The notes under the pieces were generated by a model. The model searched no databases. It was given only the letters and a program-made list of their open reading frames with translations, and was not told the DNA's origin. A stretch of 64,000 bases of DNA from Brenneria corticis (GTDB lineage: Bacteria; Pseudomonadota; Gammaproteobacteria; Enterobacterales; Enterobacteriaceae): positions 1 to 64,000 of the forward strand of contig NZ_KZ819084.1 in assembly GCF_003115855.1 (NCBI RefSeq). Reading direction: 5' to 3'. Of the stretch, positions 8,038 to 15,430 are shown in pieces (positions within the stretch are counted from its first letter, which is position 1; every line of letters begins with the position of its first letter). Both the position numbers and the translations under genes were made by a program.

Positions 8038-9630
8038 ATGGGAAAGCATATTCCACTGGCTTTTTTAGAAATAAACTCCCCGTTAATTTGGCATTGGCCC
8101 TATTTTCTTGATGCCATGAGGATCATAAAAAAACATAATTTCAATGGGTTGATCATCCATCAGCAATCTCTTTTATCTTTATTGGCGAAACCTTCAAAAC
8201 GATGCCGTCATCAAACGATTGAACACCTCCTCCATGCCAGAAATAACACGTTATATTACCTGCAGAAAATAGAAAAATTTTGCCAAAAAAATCACATTCA
8301 GCTTTGGCTGCAGGGTGAGGCAATACCGGACGACAATGATATCCGGCGTAAATTCCCCGAATACTTTGTTGTTGAATCAGAAAAAAGCGAGATTGATTTC
8401 CTGCATACTTTTTTCAGTGAAACGATCCCTGAAATTCTAAGTCATCTGTCTGTTGTCCGAGGCGTTCGTCTAAGTTTGCAGACCCCCAAAGTTAATGCCG
8501 CCGAATGGAAACAAGCGCTGCAGTCGCTGCATTGTCAGTTGCGAACCCAGGGCAAAAACCTGGTGCTGCGTGACTACCGGGATAAAGAGTGGCCGCGCCA
8601 AATGTTGAAAACAGCGCTGGATGCGTTGCCGGAGGATGTCAGGGCATCTCTGAAAGCCACCGAACTGGATTACCGCCCGGGCTTCGCAAATAATCTTAAT
8701 TTGACCCGGTTGGCCGGGTGTCGCAAATGGCTGGAGTTCGATCTTTGGGGCATTGAATATGGCTGGACTCTGTTGCCCTGCTGCCTGCTGGATGAACTGC
8801 AAAACCGATTGAACTGGGCCAGTTCCGTTGCGGGACCCGAGTTGGAGGCGATTACTGTCCGTATCAACTGGGAGTGGATACCCAACAGCCCATTGCCTGA
8901 ATCGGTTAACGATATCAACCTGTTCGGTCTGGCTCATCTGAACCGGCATCCAGATGCGAACCCGCACGCTATTTTTGCCCTTTGGCTGCAGGAGCACAGT
9001 GTTAAGCCGCTTTCCCATCAAGAAGTTGACGAGCTGTTTTCCATTTTTACCGCCAGCCACGAGTGGATATGTAAAACGCCTAATCTGCTGGGACGTTTGT
9101 TGCATCATCATAGCCAACTTCCTTACGATTTTGATCAGGCGCTGCAGTTACTGCATATGGACACGCGCAGCGCCAATTGGGCGCAAGCCTTCCAGCCGTT
9201 AATGCCGTCAGAAGATCCCGAGCTCGGTATGCAACAGATGCAATTAATTAAGCTGGAGACACAGCAATCTACGTTTCTTGCCAACCATCTGCGATCCAGA
9301 ATTTTACAACTTCTCCCTACGCTTCCGGTTAAGGACGCTTTCAAAACTACGCTCATTCAAACCTGGGAGCGGGCGCACTGGTACACTCGTGCTTTTAGCT
9401 GCGCAACCAATGCTATTACCTTACGGCTTTGGATGAGAAAATATGGCGAACAGCCCGATTTACAACAGCAGTTCCGCCAATATATACAGGATATGCATCA
9501 TTATGCCGTCGACCTTGAAAACTGGTTCGAGTCGCAAGGCGATAATACCCATCCCTATATTTTTAAAATTCTACTAGATCCGAACCGGGTCATTCATCTG
9601 GCTGAAAGCCTGCAACAGGATGAACCTTAA
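8038..9630 (+). CDS. uncharacterised 530-aa protein linked to oligogalacturonide genes
   Basis: No signal peptide or membrane segment, so cytoplasmic. I do not recognise a named family. The first roughly 230 residues have the alternating hydrophobic-strand/helix look of a TIM barrel: FNGLIIHQQSLL, IQLWLQGE, VRGVRLSLQT and KNLVLRDY all resemble barrel strands. The last 200 residues are helical. A distant relationship to glycoside hydrolases such as the GH67 alpha-glucuronidases is a guess. It is transcribed divergently from ogl across 193 bp, so it probably belongs to the same regulon. ATG at 8038 follows an AGGG. Nothing suggests truncation. Confidence 0.7.
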   Translation: MGKHIPLAFLEINSPLIWHWPYFLDAMRIIKKHNFNGLIIHQQSLLSLLAKPSKRCRHQTIEHLLHARNNTLYYLQKIEKFCQKNHIQLWLQGEAIPDDNDIRRKFPEYFVVESEKSEIDFLHTFFSETIPEILSHLSVVRGVRLSLQTPKVNAAEWKQALQSLHCQLRTQGKNLVLRDYRDKEWPRQMLKTALDALPEDVRASLKATELDYRPGFANNLNLTRLAGCRKWLEFDLWGIEYGWTLLPCCLLDELQNRLNWASSVAGPELEAITVRINWEWIPNSPLPESVNDINLFGLAHLNRHPDANPHAIFALWLQEHSVKPLSHQEVDELFSIFTASHEWICKTPNLLGRLLHHHSQLPYDFDQALQLLHMDTRSANWAQAFQPLMPSEDPELGMQQMQLIKLETQQSTFLANHLRSRILQLLPTLPVKDAFKTTLIQTWERAHWYTRAFSCATNAITLRLWMRKYGEQPDLQQQFRQYIQDMHHYAVDLENWFESQGDNTHPYIFKILLDPNRVIHLAESLQQDEP

Positions 9631-9889
9631 AGTTGTCATCCATGCACTGCCTGATTTCTGTTGATCTTAATGGATCCGCTGCGGCTGTAAATTGTCATTT
9701 CCCCCTGGCGACGGCAGTAAAGGGGAGACTTGGTTCGAACGGTGATGGTCATCACATGGATGAAATAAAATAAGAGAGGCTGGTCACATTAGCAGCACTA
9801 TGAAGTGTGATGCTCGACGCACTTTATTTTGCGCCTCGCCCTCATGTCTTTTTCCTCATGAAGCTTCGGTCTTCTCTTACGGATAAACC

Positions 9890-9923
9890 GCACCAGAATT
9901 GTCCGATGTGGCGGAAAAAACCT
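9890..9923 (+). repeat. 34-bp direct repeat, copy 2 (upstream of galF)
   Basis: Second copy of the element at 2383-2416, about 107 bp before the galF start and on its sense strand. The 400-bp gap 9631-10030 otherwise holds no gene I can support: a 75-codon reading frame at 9807-10034 has no family features and overlaps the galF start. I looked for a JUMPstart/ops element here, common before galF-linked polysaccharide operons, and did not find it. Confidence 0.8.
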
Positions 9924-10030
9924 GTCTCGGCGATCGCTTTGCCCAAGATTAGGTGTAATCTTAATGTTATGCGTGACACAGAGGTTACTGTGTTACCAAG
10001 TGAAAACAACCTGATGAAGAGAATCCATTC

Positions 10031-10933
10031 ATGACATCATTGAAAGCCGTTATCCCTGTTGCTGGTTTAGGGATGAATTTGTTGCCGGTGACCAAAGCGA
10101 TCCCGAAAGAAATGTTGCCGTTGGTTGACCGTCCGGTAATTGAAAAAATCGTTAACGAGTGCGCCAATGCGGGTATCAAGGATATTGTGCTGGTTACCCA
10201 TGCGTCTAAAAATGCGATTGAAAACCACTTTGATACCTCTTTCGAGCTCGAATCCCTGCTGGAAGAGCGCGCCAAGCGGCAACTGCTGGCGGAGGTTCAG
10301 TCCATCTGTCCGAAAGGCGTGACCATTATGAACGTGCGGCAGGGTGAAACCCTGGGTTTGGGCCACGCGATTGCCTGTGCGAAACCGATTATTGGCGACT
10401 CCCCGTTTGTGGTGGTGTTGCCGGACGTGGTGCTGGATGAGAGCACCGCCGATCAGACCAAAGATAATCTGGCGTTGCTGATTTCGCGTTTTGAACAGAC
10501 GGGGCGCAGCCAGGTATTGGTAAAACACCGCCCTTATGAAGTCTTGCCGGAGTATTCCGTGGTTGAATGTGAAAAGCCGCTGGTCAATGCGGGGGATGCT
10601 TCAGCCATTACTTCAATGATTGAAAAGCCGGAAGCGCCTTCTGCCGCGGGTTCGGATCTTTCGGCGGTCGGCCGCTATGTGTTGACCGCGGATGCCTGGC
10701 CGTTGCTGGCTAAAGCCGTACCCGGCGCCTGGGGCCGCATTCAGCTTACCGATGTTATTGACGAGCTGATCCACACTCAGCAAGTTGATGCGGTACAGAT
10801 AGCGGGTAAAAACTTTAACTGCGGCCGTAAGCTGGGTTACGCGCAGGCGTTTATTTCCTATGGTTTACGCAACCCGGAACTGGGTGCGGCATTTAAGGAA
10901 AGCATTAAGGCTCTGTTAGCGAAGCAGGCCTGA
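10031..10933 (+). CDS. galF: UTP-glucose-1-phosphate uridylyltransferase subunit GalF
   Basis: GalU/GalF family protein, 300 aa, which modulates or catalyses UDP-glucose formation for surface polysaccharides. It carries VIPVAGLGMNLLPVTKAIPK near the N terminus. The Met at position 15, where GalU has Thr in GLGT, is the usual GalF difference and is associated with weak catalysis. VTHASKNAIENHFDTS and PGAWGRIQLTD are also conserved. In enterobacteria galF is the classic left border of the O-antigen/capsule locus and gnd the right border. Here the interval to gnd at 17426 holds toxin-antitoxin and orphan genes instead of glycosyltransferases. Confidence 0.92.
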   Translation: MTSLKAVIPVAGLGMNLLPVTKAIPKEMLPLVDRPVIEKIVNECANAGIKDIVLVTHASKNAIENHFDTSFELESLLEERAKRQLLAEVQSICPKGVTIMNVRQGETLGLGHAIACAKPIIGDSPFVVVLPDVVLDESTADQTKDNLALLISRFEQTGRSQVLVKHRPYEVLPEYSVVECEKPLVNAGDASAITSMIEKPEAPSAAGSDLSAVGRYVLTADAWPLLAKAVPGAWGRIQLTDVIDELIHTQQVDAVQIAGKNFNCGRKLGYAQAFISYGLRNPELGAAFKESIKALLAKQA

Positions 10934-10992
10934 TCCACTCTCTCCGCGTAGCGTTTGTCGCGTAGATCCTTTCTGTTATTTCCGCATTACTT

Positions 10993-11021
10993 CGGTGCAG
11001 GTGAGAATCTCTCCTGCACCG
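10993..11021 (+). terminator. hairpin after galF, possible terminator
   Basis: A 9-bp stem (10993-11001 and 11013-11021) with an 11-base loop lies 60 bp after the galF stop. The T-tract is weak (ATTTGAT), so termination may be inefficient. Confidence 0.45.
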
Positions 11022-11152
11022 ATTTGATCAATGAATGCCAATCCACAGTCTCTTTCTTTTAAACGGTGCGTTTAAACCTTTTATTGCCATTTATCATGCG
11101 TTGATTCGAATCGACGGCCGCGGCAGGAAAGTGCGCATAGGCCAAATAGAGT

Positions 11153-11186
11153 TTGAACTTATATTTTTTGTTACTACAATAATTGT
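11153..11186 (+). promoter_or_regulatory. brnTA promoter and palindromic operator, possibly leaderless
   Basis: TTGAAC (11153-11158) and TACAAT (11175-11180) form a -35/-10 pair with a 16-base spacer. The expected start of transcription falls on or next to the brnT ATG at 11187, and there is no Shine-Dalgarno sequence. The 11-base palindrome ACAATAATTGT (11176-11186) overlaps the -10 and would suit repression by the BrnA/BrnT complex. Confidence 0.5.
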
Positions 11187-11475
11187 ATGAAAATGGAACT
11201 CATCTGGGACGAAAACAAGCGTGTCGCGAATCTCAAAAAGCACGGTCTGGATTTTGCGGACGCACATGAGGTTCTGGGGGGCACGTTACCGGTTGGATTT
11301 GCCTTCTTTTCGTAACGGAGAGGCGCGTATTCAATCCCTCTCCTACGTCATGGGCTGTCTGTCCGTGTTGTCATTGGCCCATGTTGAGCGCGATGGAGTC
11401 ACACGAGTTATCAGTTTCAGGAAAGCAAACGACGCAGAATACGAGGTGTATCATGAATGGCTCGAAAACCAATGA
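11187..11475 (+). pseudogene. brnT: brnT toxin gene, frameshifted in a G6 run
   Basis: BrnT is a ribonuclease toxin of a type II system. Frame one from ATG 11187 gives MKMELIWDENKRVANLKKHG and on to LDFADAHEVLGG, the BrnT N terminus, then stops early. A second frame continues RYRLDLPSFRNGE through SYVMGCLSVL and TRVISFRKAN to EYEVYHEWLENQ and a stop at 11473-11475. Removing one G from the six at 11276-11281 joins the two exactly, so this is a one-base insertion in a homopolymer. It could be a true inactivating mutation, slipped-strand phase variation or a sequencing error. Confidence 0.8.
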
Positions 11476-11761
11476 TATGACGCTGGATGAAGTTATCGCC
11501 GCCGTCCGCGCCATTCCTCCGGAGAACCACTATGTGTGGGATGGTCAGGACGAGGACGACCGCCCCATGACGGCGGAAGAGAAGAAGGCGGCGCTGGCCG
11601 CAATCAGGAAGCCCGGCAGGCCGAAGGGCAGCGCCAAGACCACTACCACTATCCGGCTTGATGACGAGGTGCTCGAAGCTTTCCGCGCTACGGGAAAGGG
11701 CTGGCAGACTCGCGTGAATGACGTTCTCAAGGAATGGCTGGCAACTCATCAGGAACGGTAG
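11453..11761 (+). CDS. brnA: BrnA antitoxin
   Basis: The 102-aa antitoxin and DNA-binding repressor partner of BrnT. It overlaps the end of brnT by 23 bp, the usual toxin-first order. The N-terminal half contains MTAEEKKAALAAIRKPGRPKG, broken here by an AT-hook-like GRPKG. The C-terminal TTTTIRLDDEVLEAFRATG leads into a ribbon-helix-helix segment ending VNDVLKEWL. ATG at 11453 was chosen over an upstream frame opening at 11381 because it follows the brnT reading and gives the normal family length. The antitoxin appears intact although the toxin is frameshifted. Confidence 0.85.
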   Translation: MNGSKTNDMTLDEVIAAVRAIPPENHYVWDGQDEDDRPMTAEEKKAALAAIRKPGRPKGSAKTTTTIRLDDEVLEAFRATGKGWQTRVNDVLKEWLATHQER

Positions 11762-11788
11762 GTTTCGTGCAACTTTCATCGCAACGAT

Positions 11789-11818
11789 TAAAGGAGACGC
11801 CGCCGGGCGTCTCCTTTA
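11789..11818. terminator. intrinsic terminator after brnA
   Basis: Perfect 13-bp stem (11789-11801 and 11806-11818) with the tetraloop GCCG. The AAA/TTT ends are short. It lies between convergent genes (brnA and the 121-aa gene) and probably serves both. Confidence 0.75.
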
Positions 11819-11847
11819 TAGCAGTATAACTACATCAATCATTGTTT

Positions 11848-12213
11848 CTATTCATCAAACCATTCGGCAAAACTACCCTCATAAGCTTGGTTATCGCCAC
11901 TGATATAAGCAATATTGGTGTCAGAATGACCTTTGGCAACATCGCCATTGGGGGAGTGAAAGAAGACATAATCTTTAATCGTGGCCTGCCATTGCGTGCC
12001 GTCGGCGGTAATATAATTGATGATGCTGTCTTTATGGCCTTCGGCTTTTTTTCCCTGATGCCAGTGGAAAAAAGCATTGCCATTGTCGACGACTTCTGCA
12101 AACCACAGTTTGGGGTCGTTCCAGGATTTATAGGCTATAAATTTACTTGCCGTTTTTACCGTTCTATCCGATAAAAGCTGGTTTACGAAAACGGGCTTGG
12201 TATATTTTCCCAT
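11848..12213 (-). CDS. hypothetical 121-aa protein
   Basis: A soluble protein without signal peptide or membrane segment. It is rich in aromatic and charged residues, with alternating short segments such as FIAYKSWNDPKLWF and NIAYISGDNQAYEGSF that suggest a small beta-rich fold. I do not recognise a family. It is followed on the other strand by brnA and preceded by the omptin gene on the same strand, 112 bp upstream, with a GGCGAC/GTCGCC hairpin (12254-12272) in between. Co-transcription with the omptin gene is possible but not shown. Confidence 0.6.
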   Translation of the reverse strand: MGKYTKPVFVNQLLSDRTVKTASKFIAYKSWNDPKLWFAEVVDNGNAFFHWHQGKKAEGHKDSIINYITADGTQWQATIKDYVFFHSPNGDVAKGHSDTNIAYISGDNQAYEGSFAEWFDE

Positions 12214-12325
12214 TGCAATTACCTCTATGATATATGAATTATTCTCGTTTTCGGCGACTTTCCTGGTCGCCGTCGTGCTACAACTCGAAACCTGTTGCTT
12301 AATTTCTTAACCCCGGTAATGGCGG

Positions 12326-13267
12326 CTAGAAGGTATATTTAACGCCTAAAGACAGGGTGTAATATTTATTATCCAGCCCGCTCCAGTCACCATCGAGATA
12401 CTCGGTTTCTCCTTCTTCTCGCCACTCCATACCGCCTCTGGCTTCCTCATAACGACTGTAGGAGGCTTCAGCATAAATTTTTGTTTGCGGATAAATATAA
12501 TAACCGGCGCTAACGGTAGCGGAGAGATGGCGGGCATTACTTCCCTTATTACGTATGGTCAAGTCCCTGGCATAGTGTTCATCATTGCTTTTCCCTTCTA
12601 CCCAGTCGCTGAATTTTAGCAGGCCGCCAAGTTCGAAGTCCTGATAGCGCCATAAACCAATTAGCCCGATATAAGGCATGCTGTATTTTTGCTGGTAGCC
12701 GATTATCTTGTAGCTGTTGGGGTAGGTGAAAATATCCTGGCCGTTATCGTAGTTGAACTCGCCGCCGTACGCCGACCAGCTAAAGGCGGTTCTCTGATAG
12801 CCGAAAGTCGCGCCAACTTGGTAATCAGGAGCTTTAACCAGCCAGCCAATGATATTCACATCAATTTCATTGGCATAGTTCAAATCGGTTTTAGCGTGAT
12901 GGCTCCAGTGCGACCAGCCTGATTTACTGTCGTCAATCCAGTCATAATCGTCCATGGTGCCGTCGCCGGAGGAAAGCGTGGTCCAGCCGCGCAGTCCTGC
13001 GCTAAGGCGGGGCAGAATATCGTAACTCAGGTCGGCTTTCAGAATAGCCGCGCTGTTGATTTTCCAGTCCAGTTCACTGGCTTTTTTTCCGCCGTTATCC
13101 GGGTGATAAATCGACTCCTGAGACTCTCCGGATAAAAATCCCAGTGCAATACCGCCGGTTAATTTATCCTGGTAAAAGCGCTGGCTCTTTTCATTAGCAT
13201 CCGCGACGGCATATGCGCTAACCATCAGTCCGCCGGTCAGGCTGATAATGGCGAGTAATTTTTTCAT
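12326..13267 (-). CDS. omptin-family outer-membrane protease
   Basis: A 313-aa ten-stranded beta-barrel aspartate/histidine protease of the OmpT/Pla/PgtE family. A Sec signal of about 22 residues is followed by LTGGIALGFLSGES, and the chain ends in an aromatic residue (YTF), the outer-membrane insertion signal. The catalytic pairs are present: Asp107/Asp109 (MDDYDW) and Asp229/His231 (NDEHYAR). Omptins cleave between basic residues, degrade cationic antimicrobial peptides and need rough LPS for activity. The gene faces a regulator-like M20-LuxR gene across 525 bp that carries repeated operator-like sites. Confidence 0.92.
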   Translation of the reverse strand: MKKLLAIISLTGGLMVSAYAVADANEKSQRFYQDKLTGGIALGFLSGESQESIYHPDNGGKKASELDWKINSAAILKADLSYDILPRLSAGLRGWTTLSSGDGTMDDYDWIDDSKSGWSHWSHHAKTDLNYANEIDVNIIGWLVKAPDYQVGATFGYQRTAFSWSAYGGEFNYDNGQDIFTYPNSYKIIGYQQKYSMPYIGLIGLWRYQDFELGGLLKFSDWVEGKSNDEHYARDLTIRNKGSNARHLSATVSAGYYIYPQTKIYAEASYSRYEEARGGMEWREEGETEYLDGDWSGLDNKYYTLSLGVKYTF

Positions 13268-13473
13268 TTTTTATTCCTGTGCCAGTATGGTTATTTAATG
13301 TTACAACCGTGTAACAAAGCCCGGATGATATATATCCGGTAAATAAAAAATATAGTTATAAGAAGGTAAATATTATCTTCCCTTATTTTTGGCGTGTTGC
13401 CTGCTCTTGATATGGTTTATTCAGATTAATGAAATAGAATAATATTTCTATCACCTTTTGTCTGATTTAATAT

Positions 13474-13704
13474 TCACCCCCCCAGGTGCGATGTATTTAT
13501 TTTTTTTCTAATGGGAATATGTGGTCAGACAGGGGGCGGCAGCAAATAGCACTGTTGGCGTGAAGCAGAAAGATAAAGGTCATTAGTGAGGATGTTCACC
13601 CCCTTGGTTTTATATAACCTATTGTTTTTTCGATAAAGTATTGTCTTCACATGGCTATCTCACCCCCCTGGTGATAAAAATAGCGGGCTGGCGGGGGGTG
13701 AGAC
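13474..13704. promoter_or_regulatory. repeated TCACC-N5-GGTG sites between omptin and M20-LuxR genes
   Basis: Three plus-strand copies of an interrupted inverted repeat are visible: TCACC-CCCCA-GGTG (13474-13488), TCACC-CCCTT-GGTT (13596-13609) and the perfect TCACC-CCCCT-GGTGA (13660-13674). A fourth partial copy is on the minus strand (GGTGAGA, 13697-13703). Spacing between copies is 122 and 64 bp. The rest of the 525-bp region 13268-13792 is AT-rich. The sites are candidate operators for the adjacent LuxR-type domain, controlling omptin, the regulator gene or both. Confidence 0.55.
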
Positions 13705-13792
13705 CGATTTTATATTCACTCTGTGACTTGATCACGGTAAACGTTTCGCTGCACAGGTAATTGATATAGTAGAAACATTTCCTCATTCAGCG

Positions 13793-15256
13793 ATGGGCGT
13801 TGTTATGAATAAGTTGTTACAGGCTTTGGATGAAAAAGAGGGCAGGGTGATTGAACTCCATCGTGAACTGGTCTGCCGCCCGGCGATTAATCCGGAGCAT
13901 GGTGGTGAGGGGGAGGAAGTTAAAGCGCGCTGGATCGAAAGCTGGCTGTATCATAACGGTCTGTGTCGGGTACAGCGCATGGATTCGCTGGATATCCGGG
14001 CGCATAAAAAGCTGCGGCCAAATCTGGTGGCGCATTATTTACCGCCCGGCTGTAAGCGCACGCTGTGGATTGTGACGCATATGGACGTCGCGGCCAGCGG
14101 TCCGCTGGAAAATTGGGTCAGCGACCCCTTTACGCTGCGGGTTGACGGAGACCGGCTATATGGCCGTGGGGTTGAAGATAATAATCAGGGAATGGTCTCC
14201 GCTTTATTGTTGCTGGAAACGATAAAACAATTAAATATCTCTCCCCCGATGGGGGTGGGCGTGATATTCACCAGCGCCGGTCTTACCGACTATACCAAGG
14301 GTATCGGCCATGTTCTGAATAAAAGCCCTAATCTGTTTCGCCCGCAGGATCTGATTGTGGTGCCGGATTATGGCAACGAAACCGGCACTATTATCGAGAT
14401 CGGCGAAAAACGTAATGCCTGGGTGCGTATTGATGTGCGAGGCAGGGAATATCATGCCGGTTTTAGCGAGGGACCAAACTGTTTTGAAGCGGCGGCCTTG
14501 TTTATTTCTCGTCTGAAGCATATTCGCAAACGCTACGCTTGTCCGGATCCTTTTTTTATTCCTCCAACCTCCACCATCACGCCAACGCATGCGGAAACCA
14601 ACTGCACCGGGATAAATCACGTCCCGGCGAATTTCATTTTTTATCTGGATATTCGCCTGATGCCGAACTGCGAGCTTGAACAGGTGGTGCAGGAATTGCA
14701 GCAGTTGGCGCTGGTTATCGAGAAAAGAGAGAAGGTTTCTTTTGCCTTCGAATATGTGGAGATTACCCCGGACGCTCCCGTCACCTCCGGTAACGCTCCA
14801 GTGGTCCGCACGCTTTCCGACGCCATAGCGAAAGAGCTTAACGTGACGCCTCGCCTGGTGGGCGTTGGCGGCGTGACCATGGTTTCCGTGATCCGTTCGT
14901 TGGGGTTGCCCGTGGCGGTATGGGGGATTCAGCAATCCGCTAAAAATCAGACCAACGAAAGTATCAGCATGAAAGCGCAACTGGCCCAGACGCGCGTATT
15001 TGCCCGCGTGCTCTATGCTCCGTTGCTGAAAGATCAGTCCGTTGCCTGCCGGGAGCGGGTAAACGGAGGCGCCGGGAAGATCACGCCCGCCGAGCAGGCC
15101 GTCGCCGCCCTGGTGGGGGTTGGCATAAATAACGAGCAAATTGGTGAACAGCTTAATTTAAGCGTAAATACTGTACGTACGCATCTGAAGAATTTGTACC
15201 GTAAAACGGGCGCCCGCAACCGGCGTGAGCTGCAACGACTGTTTATTCTGAAGTAG
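13793..15256 (+). CDS. degenerate M20 peptidase fused to a LuxR-type DNA-binding domain
   Basis: A 487-aa protein of two parts. Residues about 1-412 are an M20 (ArgE/DapE/CPG2-like) metallopeptidase fold with His96/Asp98 (THMDV), Asp129 (GRGVEDNNQG), Asp192 (VVPDYGN) and the dimerisation-domain His221 (YHAGF). The catalytic Glu-Glu is replaced by Gly163-Leu164 (SAGLTD) and the C-terminal His ligand by Lys/Asn (AKNQTNE). Residues 430-487 are a complete LuxR/GerE helix-turn-helix (TPAEQ, INNEQIGEQLNLSVNTVRTH). I infer a one-component regulator that senses a peptide or acylated amino acid. The start is uncertain: ATG 13793 or 13805, neither with a good ribosome site. Confidence 0.8.
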   Translation: MGVVMNKLLQALDEKEGRVIELHRELVCRPAINPEHGGEGEEVKARWIESWLYHNGLCRVQRMDSLDIRAHKKLRPNLVAHYLPPGCKRTLWIVTHMDVAASGPLENWVSDPFTLRVDGDRLYGRGVEDNNQGMVSALLLLETIKQLNISPPMGVGVIFTSAGLTDYTKGIGHVLNKSPNLFRPQDLIVVPDYGNETGTIIEIGEKRNAWVRIDVRGREYHAGFSEGPNCFEAAALFISRLKHIRKRYACPDPFFIPPTSTITPTHAETNCTGINHVPANFIFYLDIRLMPNCELEQVVQELQQLALVIEKREKVSFAFEYVEITPDAPVTSGNAPVVRTLSDAIAKELNVTPRLVGVGGVTMVSVIRSLGLPVAVWGIQQSAKNQTNESISMKAQLAQTRVFARVLYAPLLKDQSVACRERVNGGAGKITPAEQAVAALVGVGINNEQIGEQLNLSVNTVRTHLKNLYRKTGARNRRELQRLFILK

Positions 15257-15292
15257 CGAGGCGGCCGGCATTTTGCGTAATGCCCGCAGGCT

Positions 15293-15379
15293 CCCCGCCC
15301 GCGCGGGGAGCTGATTTTCGACGCCGAGCCGCCATCGGGTAGGTCCCTGCCTACGGCCGCAGGGACGACGGGGAAGGGC
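15293..15379 (+). repeat. 87-bp perfect direct repeat, copy 1
   Basis: Identical over 87 bases to 16501-16587. It contains two palindromes, CCCCGC-N3-GCGGGG-like at its left end and GTCCCTGC-N8-GCAGGGAC in the right half, so it belongs to a structured REP-like family. The two copies bracket the nucleotidyltransferase gene pair. Confidence 0.9.
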
Positions 15380-15430
15380 CGGGCTCCTAGAGATACGGGG
15401 AATATATATGGCGAAATTTCAATGCATTAC

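Noticed and set aside
9631..10030. JUMPstart/ops element before galF
   Set aside because: I looked for GGCGGTAGCGT and related sequences here and upstream of rfbA and found none; only the 34-bp repeat is shared.
13268..13792. Small coding gene between omptin and M20-LuxR
   Set aside because: No frame over about 40 codons with a ribosome site; the region is better explained as regulatory.
14231..15139. 302-codon minus-strand frame opposite the M20-LuxR gene
   Set aside because: Antisense shadow rich in Arg/His/Gln without a ribosome site; the plus strand carries recognisable M20 and GerE domains.
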